Of a DNA stretch of 64,000 bases, positions 1 to 11,945 are shown piece after piece. The stretch is taken from NCBI GenBank assembly GCA_021292105.1, contig CM037865.1, positions 65,097,630 to 65,161,629 on the forward strand, read 5' to 3'. A model generated the notes under the pieces. It was given only the letters and a program-made list of their open reading frames with translations. It did not search any database and was not told the origin of the DNA. This DNA comes from Anadara kagoshimensis (Eukaryota; Mollusca; Bivalvia; Arcoida; Arcidae). Within the stretch, counting starts at the first letter, position 1. The number at the start of each line of letters is the position of its first letter. The translations under genes were made by a program, and so were the position numbers.

Positions 1-1013
1 ATTAATTTTTAAGAAATTAATGAATATGATTGTTGTATTTTTATTTAATTTGAGACATTTTTCAACAATTTTCTATTTAAGAAAAATGTTTTTATTTTAA
101 AGTTAATAATTTATATCTTTGAGGGTTTTTTAAAGAAAAACAAATGTATATCCAATTTAAACTTCTTAAGTTGACCAATTTTCTGTATCACAAAAGTTAT
201 GAAGAAAAAGAATATGATGAATTAAGATAATGTTTGAGAGAGAAAAGTCCAGAATATGTTTTGGCATATATAACTTTTATATGTGTGTTTTACATTTATA
301 TTAGAACTAAATTTGCCTCATTTGTCTTGTTTACTGTAACTATTAGGAACAGCTGACAAATGATGAAACATCTTAATTTGACAACTTACATATGTTATGT
401 CATGTTTAATTGGTCTACATAAACCAATGAAAAATGAGATAACATTGATAAATATCTTAAGTTATGTGAAATTTACAACCAGGAATTTTTTTGGAATTTT
501 TCTACATGATCAAGTTTGATATAAATTCAAATATTTTATGTTTTTACAGAAAAAAAGAGTTTTATATATTCATTATTTTAGAGCGCTAGGAATGAATAGA
601 CGTTAACCAGTACATAATTTTCTTAATTACTCTACTCTGTCATATGCCATAACTACTATTAACTTGGTAAAATGTCGTGTGAAGTTTCAACCAAGTGGAA
701 AGTTACAGAATTTTGTGCAACATAAATTTTGGACAAAAAGTAACTCAAAAGAAAAATTGTATTCTACTATTAGTACTTAAAATTTAAAATATATTTTGAT
801 TGACTTTTGTTTTATTGAACATGTAGATTTTTTTTTCATAATAATTGTTGTTGTTATAACATTTTATAAATGGTTACAAGCATATCAGTACTGTAATTGT
901 TGTTTTTATATGTTGTTTGATGCCATAATAGCATCTGCTATACTCGCACATAGTATTGAACCAATATCCCAGCATGCTTCACTTTATTAATATGACAAGC
1001 ACTTGTTTTGCAG
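1..1013. other. Intron sequence upstream of the first visible spondin exon
   Basis: AT-rich non-coding sequence ending in the acceptor TTTTGCAG at 1006-1013. It should be an intron of the spondin-1 gene, because the first recognisable exon starts at 1014 in mid-codon. No exon, repeat or RNA was recognised in it; the short open frame at 796-990 is hydrophobic and low-complexity and has no coding signature. Confidence 0.6.
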
Positions 1014-4000
1014 CTATTTGCACTTTACCCGCTGATAGTGGTCCGTGTAGAAGAAAGAGCCCTATACTAATGTGGCACTATAACAGCACACTTAAAATGT
1101 GTCAAGTATTCCCCTTTGGAGGTTGTCGTGGTAACGGAAACAAGTTTCACACTCAAGCTGAATGCAAGCGACATTGTGGTGCACATATGGGTACATATCA
1201 AAATTATAATATAATATTAAGTTTATATGATGTACATAGCCAAGCTCCGAAACAGCGCCCACCTCCTAGCTCCGTATGTCATAAAAGAGATACGAATGTT
1301 GGCTGCTGTTCAGAGCTTGGTACATAACATCAACAGTCCAATATGTGAGAGGATTGACTCTCAGAATGAAAGATGGAAGAAGTGGATGATTGAGTTGGAT
1401 ACATTACTATTGTAATTTATTTTATCATTATTATGGTTAGAACTTAGTTTCACTATGAATTTTCTTCTTCCATAGCCTGTAGCATCCTTAGATAGACATT
1501 GATAGTCTTTGATAGTCAGTATACAATGTTCTACACTCCTCAAACAAATATGTCCAATCTGAAAATAAAATCATGGAACCAGGTTAAACATAATGAAGAA
1601 AAAAGACACACAGACAAAATTATGACAGATGTTGATATCAAATTGATATGTGTAAAAATAGTTGTTTATAAAATAACTATTCTTGTGTCATATATTAGGT
1701 TAAAATATAAATTGAAATGATAGTTAAGCAATAGAAATGCACCTCGTCATGTGCTGGATATGAGCTTTGACATAATACCCGGTAACAAATCCAGACAAAT
1801 GTTCATCTAGCTACCTAGTTTAAGGAGAGTTACACCTTGTGTCTATAATTCCAATATAGTAATAGTTAAACCAGCCTTAAAGGCAGCTTCTGTATAAAGG
1901 TCACCTGCTATTACAGGCCAATTAAATCTTTTTCCTATTTGCTGTTTATTCATGTTATTTGAACCTATATACACGTATAAGGGGCATCTGTCATATAGAG
2001 GGCACTCTTACTGGTTCCTTTGGGTGGCCTTTATAGACAGTAATGATTGTATGTAATTCTCATCAGAAGCTTACCAAAGGATGGTAGTTTTCTCCAGGCT
2101 TTCCAGTTTCCTCCATCTTGTTTAATAAATGGAGTGGAGTGACATAAAATACCATTACACCTAAAATCTGTAATTCCCATCTCATCTGGAAAACTTCGCT
2201 GGAGGTTAGTCGTTTTCTCTGGGTATTCCTGTTTCCTCCACCATCCCAGAAATGAGTGACACAGTAAAACACTATATCCCTGCTCCACTCCTCTCCACTC
2301 CACTCATCTGCCAGTGCCAATATTTGTGAATGCTTGATCTTGAACTCCAGGCAAGTTAGATGTTCATCTATAGAAAGAATTCCAGCACTGTTTCACACGA
2401 ATGTTGTGCTGTACCACTGTAAGGAGAATCATAATTAGCCATTGTCATTTCACATAAAAGTAATGTACAGTCCTACTTGCCTTAAAGACCACATCTATAT
2501 AAAGGCCACCTGCTTATAAAGGTCAGTAGATTTGTGTTCCAATTGTTCTTAGTAATATTAACTGAACTTGAATATAATGGCTACCTGCCCATAAAGGCTA
2601 CTTTTACTGGTTCCCTTGAGTGGCTTTTATAGACAGGTTTGACTGTATCTGAAATCATTATTTAATTTATTGTAAAAATACTGAACTTTAATTTTGTTCC
2701 TTGCAGCAAGCTTGGAAGCAAGTCGGAATAAAAACACAGTAGAAATTGCCGGTAATGAAATACAGATTAGTATGAAGCGAAAGAAAAATGGAACAACCAG
2801 TGATGTCAGTTCTAACTCTGCAACTGGTGAAGATACTATGATAAGCGATGTTGAGAAGGCTGCAAAAAAACTAAAAAAACAAATGAGAAAAAGAAGGAAG
2901 AATAGGAGAAAAAACAAAAACAGGAGAAGGAAACAGAGAAAACCAATAGATCCCAGTTTACCAATGGTAGATTGTCAGGTCTCTGATTGGTCAAATTGGA
3001 CGCCTTGCTCGGTAACGTGTGGCAAGGGATTTATAACAAAGACTAGAACGGTGATAATGAGACCAGAAAATGGAGGCAAGCGATGTCCCAAAAAATTACG
3101 AAGGAAGAGGAAGTGTAAAGCAGCTAAATGTCGTAAGTTTTCATATGCAAATGAGTTTTCTGGTCTCCTATGTTAGAAGAGTTAGTGTCACAGAAAAGGG
3201 TTGTAGTTTTGTAGAATTTATGTATGAAGAAATGTCTATTACCCGGTATATTTCTTACATTATCATTAAGAGGATAAGGTTATATTTTATTTCATTGTGT
3301 TTACACTGAAGGGTCACATAATCAACCTAAAATTACCACTACAATCAAAGGCAGGAGACACTTCACACATGATCTGACACAGTTTCATGACTGAAGATCC
3401 TTAAACTTTCAGAGGCAAGGAATTGCCAGAGATGCAATTTTGGATGCAAGAGAAACTGCAAAAATAAAATATAATTAATCCAGCTACACTTAGCAGGTGC
3501 TTGTTGATCACTGATCAGGAAGACCATTGAACCACCACTGATTGATTAGATGTTTTGATAAACTTTCAGAGGCAAGGAATTGCCAAAAATTCTTATTTCT
3601 TGGATGCAAGAGAAAATAAAGAGAAAAAATTAAAATAAATTAATCCAGCTACACTGGGCAGGTGCTTGTTGGTCACTGGAAAGGAAGATCATTGAACCAC
3701 CACCAATTGATCAGATGTTTTAACCCAACAACCCATCCTGTAGTGCCCGATCTGTGGTTTGAAATTGAAATTTTTGTGTTTTGTATTTAGACGTATTTTG
3801 CATCTGATAAATGTCTTATTGTTTGTTATTTCAGCTGTTAATTGTGAGGTTGGAGAGTGGGGAACATGGTCAGCATGTTCTGAAACATGTGGGAAAAACT
3901 CAGTTCAAAAACGACGGAGAAAAATCACACAGAGGCCAAAACATGGAGGCATGGATTGTCCGCCTCGTAAAGAAAAAAGATTCTGTAAATTGGGCATGTG

Positions 4001-4969
4001 TCCAAATACAGCTGAGGTAAGGGCATTTATATATACAGTTTAAACTTGTCATAAATCAATTTGTTTTTAGGTTAGTAGATCTACCTTTAGGGTAAGGCGA
4101 GAGCTTTATGCAAGACTGTAGAGGAATAACATCATGTTTAACACAATTTAACAAATTGTTTTATGATTTATACCATGCTGGTAATATTATTTAATCATTT
4201 TAACAGACAATAGAAAATTTGTATACATTTATTATGAATGTATTTTAAGTGTGTGGCCAAGAATTTAAGGACACACAGACAAACAGATATCCCCCACTCA
4301 TTTGCCATAATATTTACTAACTTATGTCAAACATTAAAATTTTAAAATGTATATGCCAAATACAAAAAGAAATAATGATTTACTTTAGAAAATTTTGAAA
4401 GATGAAATAATTGACCAGCAATCAGGTCCTAATTCAGTGTGACATCACATCTTAACTTGTTCAGTCTGTTTCAACTCCTTCTAGTCGTAAGAGTCCTCTG
4501 TAGCGGCCACAGGTGGCCTACTCTTTTTCAAACTCTACAGAGATGTCTTTAGCGCGCACTGAGGCACAGGACCTTGATTTTGAGCCTCATCTGAAAGACT
4601 ATTCTAGTACTTAGCTTTTTACAGCTATAGTATGGACAGGAGATGAAAATCATCTCAGAAAATTTCCAAGTCCCGATTGAGGTTCAAACCCACAACCTTT
4701 GACTTAGAAAGCCAGTGACAGTACCACTCGGGCATGTCCGCCCATGATTCTTACATAGGGTTCCCCAGCATATCATGTAAAACACCATAATATGTGTGTA
4801 GAATTATCACATTTAAGTTTTAGCTTCTTTATATTTACATTTTTAATTACTTTTTTGTATAATTTTGTTTTAACTACCCTAATTATCATTTTTTTGTGAT
4901 TTTTTGCAGATTGAAAGGATGATGCGAGATGCTATTTATTCAAATCCTTCCATGTTTCCTTCAAAGTAA
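1014..4969 (+). CDS. SPON1: Spondin-1 (F-spondin)-like, 3' end: Kunitz + two TSP1 exons
   Basis: These are the last four coding exons of a secreted extracellular-matrix adhesion protein; the reeler and spondin_N domains must lie upstream. Exons: 1014-1178 (a donor at 1190 would also keep phase), 2707-3132, 3835-4016 and 4910-4969 with stop TAA. All junctions are GT-AG and phase-consistent. Exon 1 is a Kunitz domain with six Cys (8, 17, 7, 12 and 3 residues between them; 17 is two more than usual) and Arg after the second Cys at the inhibitor P1 site. Exon 2 has an acidic/serine stretch, a polybasic run (20 of 30 residues Lys/Arg) and a TSP1 with DWSNW (C-mannosylation type) and CSVTCG (O-fucosylation type). 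Exon 3 is a second TSP1 with GEWGTW and CSETCG. The last exon adds 19 residues. A Kunitz domain before the last TSP1 repeats is typical of invertebrate F-spondins; vertebrate SPON1 lacks it (recalled family knowledge). Confidence 0.85.
1863..2051. mobile_element. Tc1/mariner-like MITE, copy A (degenerate)
   Basis: Contains the shared phrases TATAAAGGTCACCTGC and GGGTGGCCTTTATAGACAG found in the copies at 2466-2647 and 27123-27418. The left end is degenerate. It lies in a spondin intron. Confidence 0.5.
2052..2345 (+). repeat. Two SINE-like tail fragments
   Basis: Carries twice the phrase 'TTTTCTC..GG..TTCC.GTTTCCTCCA', followed by AGTGACA..TAAAAC and CTCCACTCC stretches. The same body recurs near 13320, 33560 and 47670. 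Open frames here are shadows of the repeat. Confidence 0.45.
2466..2647. mobile_element. Tc1/mariner-like MITE, copy B
   Basis: Begins TACAGTCCTACTTGCC and ends GACAGGTTTGACTGTA. The ends are imperfect inverted repeats beginning TACAGTC, consistent with a TA target. Same family as 27123-27418; it ends 59 bp before the spondin TSP1 exon. Confidence 0.55.
3403..3721. repeat. Tandem duplication, ~160-bp unit, two copies
   Basis: The first unit starts AAACTTTCAGAGGCAAGGAA near 3403 and the second starts with the same 20 bases near 3559. Both contain TTAATCCAGCTACACT and CATTGAACCACCACC/T and end in AGATGTTTT. They lie in the intron between the two TSP1 exons. Confidence 0.75.
4545..4755 (-). repeat. 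tRNA-derived SINE (minus)
   Basis: The minus strand shows a degenerate B-box (GGTTTGAACCTCAATCGGG) and further upstream an A-box-like stretch. The plus strand has the GCCTCATCTGAAAGAC phrase of the long SINE class seen at 22540 and 34990. It sits in the last spondin intron. Confidence 0.55.
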
Positions 4970-5275
4970 TGGCTGATATATTGTCTGGTGATAGCTGTGT
5001 AAATAACTAAGTGACAATTCCAGTGTCAGATGATGATACAATCATGTACATTTCATCTTATATACCTCACTTTTATGATGAACAGTTTATTGATAATAAT
5101 ACTCCGTTGTCATGGCAACTGTTGCCATGAACAAATAACTGCTGTCCATGGATACTGTGTTAATATCACTATTTTAGTGTTTTTGTGTTGATCATGTAGT
5201 TATACTTTTATTGTCATGTAACTATGGCAATACTGTAGGGACAAAGTGAACTTTGACATACAACGGTATTCTGTT

Positions 5276-5349
5276 GTTATAGTTGTTACCATGGAGACAT
5301 TTGACACATGGTGTTATAGTTGTTACCATGGAGACATTTGACACATGGT
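5276..5349. repeat. 37-bp tandem duplication
   Basis: Two adjacent, essentially identical units beginning GTTATAGTTGTTACCATGG and continuing AGACATTTGACACATGGT. They lie in the presumed spondin 3' UTR; no function is visible. Confidence 0.8.
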
Positions 5350-6995
5350 ACTGGAAAGGGTAATAATGAATATGCTGTAAGTTTACATTTTGACTGAAGG
5401 TTATGTCACAAGCTAAAGATGTCTTTCATTGCATTTCATAAAATGCACCAATTACTGTTAAATACAAAATTTCATTTGTAAACATAAAATGGATATTAAT
5501 ATGACAATAAACCTTTCTGTAATAGATGCACCTCTCAAAAGTCTGTTCATCTTAAATATGAATGGAGTTTTTCATACATTTAAAAGCTACGTGTCTGTTA
5601 ATCAATTTTCAAAGCTGTTCTCCATTTCATTTCAATTTTGGACTTGGAAAACTGTCAAATATAAAAATTATACTGTTATATGTAGAAAGAAAATATGTAA
5701 TGGTAGGTACCATAAGATATTCTGACAATTCTGTTATCTGCAGACTCTGATGTTATGATAAATTGTATAAAGAAATCCAAAGTAAATTCTATTTTAATTT
5801 CTAGTTTTGTTTCTGTGTAATATAATTTGAATATTTTTCATTTCTTGTTTGTTCAATGAACATTATATTGTCTGGATGGGGAAGTTTGTAGAATTGAAAT
5901 TTTCTCATTTCAAACCAATTAGAAATTTTTGTTTCTGAGTTTTTAAAAACAAAAAAAACATTCTTGCAACATTTTGATATAAGAAGTTTAGTGCTTTAAA
6001 TTATTTTTTAAAAAATTCTCAGAAATGAAAAATGGTTGTAAAACTTGAAGGAAAAAACAATGATTAATATACTCAAACTGAATTCTACGGGCCTCCCCAG
6101 GGCATCTAAAAAATGAAATTTATAATTCTCATATATATTATTTGTTTGATAATCTACAAATATAATGTACATACAAAAATGGTTTTGTGGTGAACTTGTA
6201 AATACAGTGCACATATTGTAAATAGTTATATAGAAATTGACAACTGTAGAACATGTGATCAGTCACATGATCATAGAATTGTCCACATGATCAAATCATG
6301 TGACTAGTAACATGATCTATAGATAGATGTAGATTTCATTAGGCTTTGTAAATACCCTATTAATTATGATATTTATAAATTTATATACAAATGTCAGAAT
6401 AAGTTTGTAAGTTGTTTATTGATATTTCATTGTTTTTGAATTCTAATTATGTTGATGATGAAATAACTTTGATGAATCGGTGAACCAATGGGGTTCACTT
6501 GTGCACCATGTGATAATTTGTAATTAAAAAACACCGATTGTCAGAACATTTGGACAATTAAAAGGATGATAGTCATGTAAACATCACCCAAGCCTTTAAG
6601 ACTCAAAACTGGCAGGAGATTGCAAGGAAACAGAAATCATATGGTGCATTGGTAAACCCATTTGAATTATTTAATAAAAGACTCTGGTTTTTGATTATGT
6701 TGTACATTTTGGCTCCCATAACAACCCCCTTAAAATACTCAGGGATTTTGAATTTGAAACAAATGACCAGAACTAACTTGAATTACCTCAACAAGATCAC
6801 GAATAATGGATATGGCAAAATTGGTGCATCAAAACGAAGGGAACCACTAATCGATTCACTTTAAATGTAATCATTAAAGATCTGTTAACATCCCACCTAA
6901 ATACATTTACAATACATTTGTTTAAAAAAAAGATATTTTTTGAAAATTTAACTCACCAAAGTTATTTTATATTTGTTCATGACTTAGATAGAAAG

Positions 6996-7099
6996 TGTGT
7001 GTGTGTGTGTGTTTATGTGTGTGTGTGTGAGAGAGAAAGAGACAGTGTGTGAGAGAGAGAGAGTGTGTGTGTGTGTGTGTGTGGTGTGTGTGTGTGTGC
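6996..7099. repeat. (GT)n/(GA)n compound microsatellite
   Basis: Alternating blocks of GT dinucleotides and GAGAGA runs over about 100 bp. Confidence 0.95.
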
Positions 7100-8634
7100 T
7101 ATATAAACGCTGATGTGTGTTGATATTCAGAAGGATGAAAGAAAATATTTGTTAGTCGAGTGATAAAGCATATACTGTTAAATCATAATTGTTTGTGAGG
7201 ATATAAATTTCAGTATATTTGCGAATCTGTAAATACATGAAATATAAAATTTAAAGTCATGGAAAAAGTTTAGTTACAAAAGCCCTCATTGGGGTTTATT
7301 TTAACAAAACATAATTCTGTGATATTTTTTTCCAACAATTTGTTTTTAAAATTACAAAATTTTAACCCCTCATATACCGGAATTTATGATTTTACAGTAA
7401 ATGTTGGATGTAATGTGTTGTCATAAACCTATGCAGGTTCCATAGGTAATAAAAAGTATGGTACTTACTATATATACATGCAGGTGATAATATTTGTACA
7501 TATAATGTTTAATGTATATTTGTATCTTGTGTGTGACCACTGCCTGTGCCTTCAATTACAATACCTCTACAGAAATCAAGTACTTAAAATTAAAATTTAA
7601 TTTTCTCTAACTTTATAGATTTAAAAAAATTATTTTTCAGTTATTTAAATTTTGAATTTTTAAAAAAAATATTTCTGGTTGTCCTTCTCTTTTTTTAATT
7701 GTGTCAAATGAAAACAACAATTATAAATCTGTCAAAAATATTTATTTACTCATTTTGATATAAAGAGGAAAATTAACAAATACCATTGGCACGTGTTGCT
7801 ACTAAGGGAGACAATTCTTGCACAATTGGGGAGAAAATTCATGCTGCATAATTTAATGTTTGATTGTGTAATGTGTTGAATGTTAGTGTTTTTGTTAATT
7901 GTAATTAAAAATTACCTAGTCTTAACCTGTAAACATGATTTTGTATTTTGTGGTTGTTTTTTTTTAACATGTTTTGTTTTAAAATGTAGCATATCAATTT
8001 CTTCGTTATTGTTTTAAACTTTAATTTACTGTTTTTGTTAAAAACTTAAGATTTTTTAAGCATGTTGCATTGGTTATTCATGAACATCTTTTGGTTTTTC
8101 CTCAAATTTTCATAAATGATAAACCTTGGCATTAGGGTATTTGATGGACTTTGGTATTATGGTATTTAAAAACAATGCATACTATAACTTATTTATAAGG
8201 TTTTTATAACCATAGCACTCCGTTTGTTTTAAGTTGAAAGTGAAGTACAGTGTTTATGGACTAAATTTTAGAGATTTCAGTTTCATGATTTTTTTCAAAA
8301 ATGTTTATCAGATAAAATGTTTCAGACATCTGCAATAAGAACAGTTCATAGTTGTTCCTCAAAGTAACATGCCATGTTCTATCTGCTGCTAGAAACGTTT
8401 CTAGTAATAGTACCGGTATTTAAGGTAACAAGTTTACTGCTACTTGTATATGCTGCAAGATCAGTTGCTAGTAGTTTTTAAAGTAACATGATGTCTGCTA
8501 TAAGTATTAAAATTTTATTCATTTTTTCAGACTTGTTTATATTTTTCATAAAGTGAAAAAAATTTGTAACATATTATCTTGCCTTATTTCCTTTTTAATT
8601 CACTAAGTTCAGATTTTAAAACCGCCATTTCTGG

Positions 8635-8928
8635 CGAAATAGGAATTCCCACTCTAACAAAGAGATAGGGATTTCCATCATCAATGACCAGATATAGGGA
8701 TTTCCACCATAGATCACCAGAGATACGGATTTCCACCATCTTTGACCGGAGATAGGGATTTCCACTACCTATCACCAGAGATAGGGATTTCCGCCATCTA
8801 ACAAGGAGATAGGTATTTCCACCATCAATCACCGGAGATAAGGATTTCCAATATCTATCACCAGAGATAGGGATTTCCACCATCTAACAAGGAGATAGGG
8901 ATTTCCACTATCAATCACCAGAAATGAA
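8635..8928. repeat. Minisatellite, 29-bp unit, about 10 copies
   Basis: Units follow the pattern GAGATAGGGATTTCCACCAT followed by a variable 9-base tail (CTATCACCA, CTAACAAG or similar). Because 29 is not a multiple of 3 and the unit has no stop codon in most readings, a 99-codon minus-strand frame stays open here. That is a by-product of the repeat. One stray unit-like fragment lies near 9246. Confidence 0.9.
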
Positions 8929-8930
8929 AA

Positions 8931-9247
8931 GAATCTACCCCTGTTTTTTTTAGTTAAGACATAGAAATCTCATCCAGAAGGTTGAGATTGCTATGTCATC
9001 ACTACAAAGCAGGGGTTGATTCTTTTTCTCCCATATCCAATAGATGCCTGTTTTGTAAAGCTTTTATGGTGAAAATTATGCTATGAAAACGCACAAAGTA
9101 CATCGTTTGCATTTTGGAACCAATGACGTCACAATCAAAATCATATTGTGACATCATAGCGTGTTAAGCTTGTCTTACCCTAGAGTAAGACAGAAAAATT
9201 TTACCCTGTTAAAACGCAGGATTGTCTTGTCCAATATGGGAGAAGGG
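8931..9247. mobile_element. Inverted-repeat element (MITE-like)
   Basis: 8931-9027 folds as a long hairpin: AGAATCTACCCCTG on the left against CAGGGGTTGATTCT on the right, with internal GACATAG../..CTATGTC arms. A second pair, TTCTCCCATATCC near 9028 and CCAATATGGGAGAA near 9232, brackets the next 200 bp. It looks like one or two nested non-autonomous elements. Confidence 0.5.
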
Positions 9248-9854
9248 GATTTCCACCATGGATCATAAGCAGCTGTATTACATTGCCCAGTAACATAAAA
9301 CATAGATATTATTATTATTATTAAGTGACGACTTTTGTTTGTTTATTTGTTGTTTTTTGTATTTATAGATATATACAGAATTACACTTGTTTAAAATATC
9401 TGCAATGGCAACTACAAAATATAGTTGATATGAATATATACGATGCAACTTTGTACACTTGAAAATTCAATTAAAAAACTACTTGTAACAATTCTTTTGT
9501 TTTTTATTTACAAGTGCACTGGGTATAGGTTGTTCACAAATGATGACAGAGTGTTATAATTTTTTTTTAAAATCACACCATCTTACATGCTTTATTTTTT
9601 AAAACAGCCCCAATATCAAAAAAGATTCGCTGTATATATTGCCATCAAATCATGAACAACCTGTACTTGTGTACTGAGAAAGTGACTTGTACAACCACTT
9701 ATGGACTAATCATGTACCGGTAACATGAAATCTTCTCAATTCACAAAACTGGCACATAACAACAAAAGAATCTTCACATTCTGTATTACTGTTTGATAGC
9801 TGACTAGTTTCCAAGTTTCGGATTTGACCTATTTCTACTTTCTTTTTCAACTTT

Positions 9855-10085
9855 AATGGTCTTGGTGACTAAATGGTCTAAAACATGTGCTTATATATCA
9901 CAGATACCTTCACTGCTTGGTTTTGAATCCCACTTGGGTCAAATCTTATTGTGAAAAGTTTGTCCGATCACTTGCCTTAAGTTTGGTTGTTTTCAAGTTT
10001 CCATGACATAGCTCCTTATCTGGCTTCCTCAACATAAGTGAAAGAATCTTGACTAGGGCATACAAATCCACTCAATCTGTTTAAC
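9855..10085 (+). repeat. tRNA-derived SINE
   Basis: A-box-like ACTAAATGGTCTAAAAC, B-box-like GGTTTTGAATCCCACTTGGG, then the body ending in AAGTGAAAGAATCTTGACTA and a GGGCATACA tail, shared with 33450-33660. Confidence 0.65.
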
Positions 10086-10204
10086 TTTATTTAATATCAT
10101 TAGCTAACATAAATAAAATTGCAGCTACAATAAAAGCATGTATACCTGGAGCCACTAAGAACATGACACAACAAAACATAAAAAAGCATGAATTATATTG
10201 AGGT

Positions 10205-10345
10205 CAGTTCATTGAATGTTGAGAAAACCAAGCAAACTGACAAATTTCTCGCACAGGAATCTGTCTTAAGTGGGATTTGTACCCACTTAGTGATACACAG
10301 CATTTCATAATTGTACACTTTAGACCACTGAGGCCCCATAAATAG
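10205..10345 (-). repeat. tRNA-derived SINE, truncated
   Basis: The minus strand reads GGCCTCAGTGGTCTAAAGTG then GGGTACAAATCCCACTTAAG, the A- and B-box region of the same family as 9855-10085 and 33450-33660. Confidence 0.65.
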
Positions 10346-11945
10346 AAGATAGACAAACTGTTGTTTGAAAACCTGAAAACCTTCACACAAGTGAAAAAGG
10401 AAAGTGTAAATGAGTTATCTCTTATTGTTACCAAAAGATTAAGCAAATGCAGAAGAATGAAAAACAAGAATAAAACTAAATAAAAATTTATTTTCTATTT
10501 GTTTTTTTAAATATTCAATGATATAATACAATGTACAAAAATTAATAAATAACAACATAGATTTGTATTTGCATGATTCATTCATATAAAACATTACAAT
10601 GACATTTATAAAAGTTACGTTAACAAAATAAATACTTTTTGTCATAACTGGTTGTTTTTTCTACAATCATGATACATAGTATCTCAAAATTTTGTACAAA
10701 AAGCATAATCCATGATTATACATTTAGGATTTTCTTATTCTTCATATTTTAAGAGCGAGAAGACTGGTTTAGTTTGAACAATGATTGAACTACCAAGATC
10801 AATTACTTCACTACAAGGAATTCTATATCATCAATATCACAATAAAAAAACCATACATTTTGTAAATATAAATAATTTCACATACAAATTTTTAAAAAAA
10901 AATCTCTAAAAACATGGATACAGACTCTTAACAGACAACAATAACAACAACCTCAGCAGTTCACAATGTTACATTTCTATCAATGTTTTAATTTCAATAG
11001 AAATATTTACATATTTGGGTGTTACACATTCCACAAACTAAGTCAAACTTAAACTTCTGTTTCTTTTTCAACAACATTTTAGCACAATAAGCATTGTTCA
11101 AATTTGTAGTTTTTTCATCATTTTTGTTTTGTAATTTTTTATATTAGATCTACCAAAACAAAAAACTTGCTGATGCTGGTCTGAAAATGGGCTTGATAAG
11201 CCACTTGCTTTTCTTAAAAATTGAGCAAACCTGTTTCGTATTGATTATCTTTTTGCTCACATTATCTTTTTCTTCGGGTTGGAGAAATGACTTTTTGTTT
11301 ACTTTTTGCCTTAAAAGTAATATTATTGGAACATTTTTAATTCTCAAAGAAATTACTTCTAATGGTTCTTTATGAAAAGCTACATACACACTTTTTATCA
11401 AAAATAAATTTCATCTCAAACCAGATTGGAAAACGTTATCCACCATTTGTTGTTCATTTCTGATGCCTTAGGCATAACTAACAGTAACTTGCAGACGATA
11501 ACACAAAAGATGTTAGCAGCACAACACACTTTCACCAGGCAAGGCCCCTGTTATTTAGATTAATACAGCACTTCAATGTTTATAATGGAGATATACATGG
11601 TTTAAATGGTATGTAAGATCTCTCGTGAAACAAGAGAAAAGACATTTTTGATGACAACATGCATTATTGTGACACAAGTTCAAGATTACATGTACAATTC
11701 ACTAATGCCTCGAATAATGACATAAAACTTCCAGAATAATAACAAGGAACATAGTCAACATATGAACATGTAACAATTTGAGTTATCACAGCACAAGCAT
11801 CAGATGTTTAGAGGTATTTCTAAAGACAACACGTTTAATTCCGTAAAGCTTTGGTCATCATTAACATAAAACTTCCAGATATATATCACCATGGAAGATT
11901 GTCAGCAGTGGTACATACATTATAATATTAAGTCATTGCATGACA

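Larger units (their letters stand above)
4970..8634. other. Spondin 3' UTR and intergenic DNA
   Basis: After the spondin stop the first AATAAA-type signal is near 5504 (GACAATAAACC), so a ~0.55 kb 3' UTR is plausible, though it could be longer. The rest is AT-rich with a 37-bp tandem duplication, a GT/GA microsatellite and no recognisable exon. Short open frames (5489-5750, 6008-6214, 6649-6864) have no domain signature. Confidence 0.5.
9248..11945. other. Intergenic DNA between the spondin and MFI-like genes
   Basis: Lies between the 3' ends of the two convergent genes. It contains two SINE copies (9855-10085 and 10205-10345) and otherwise AT-rich sequence. Part of 10.4-11.9 kb may be the 3' UTR of the minus-strand MFI-like gene. 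No exon was recognised; the 62-87-codon frames here are not convincing. Confidence 0.5.

Noticed and set aside
8584-8883. A 99-codon minus-strand open frame with repeated GNPYL/WKSL-like peptides
   Set aside because: It is the translation of a 29-bp minisatellite whose frame cycles every 87 bases; no splice or start context supports it.
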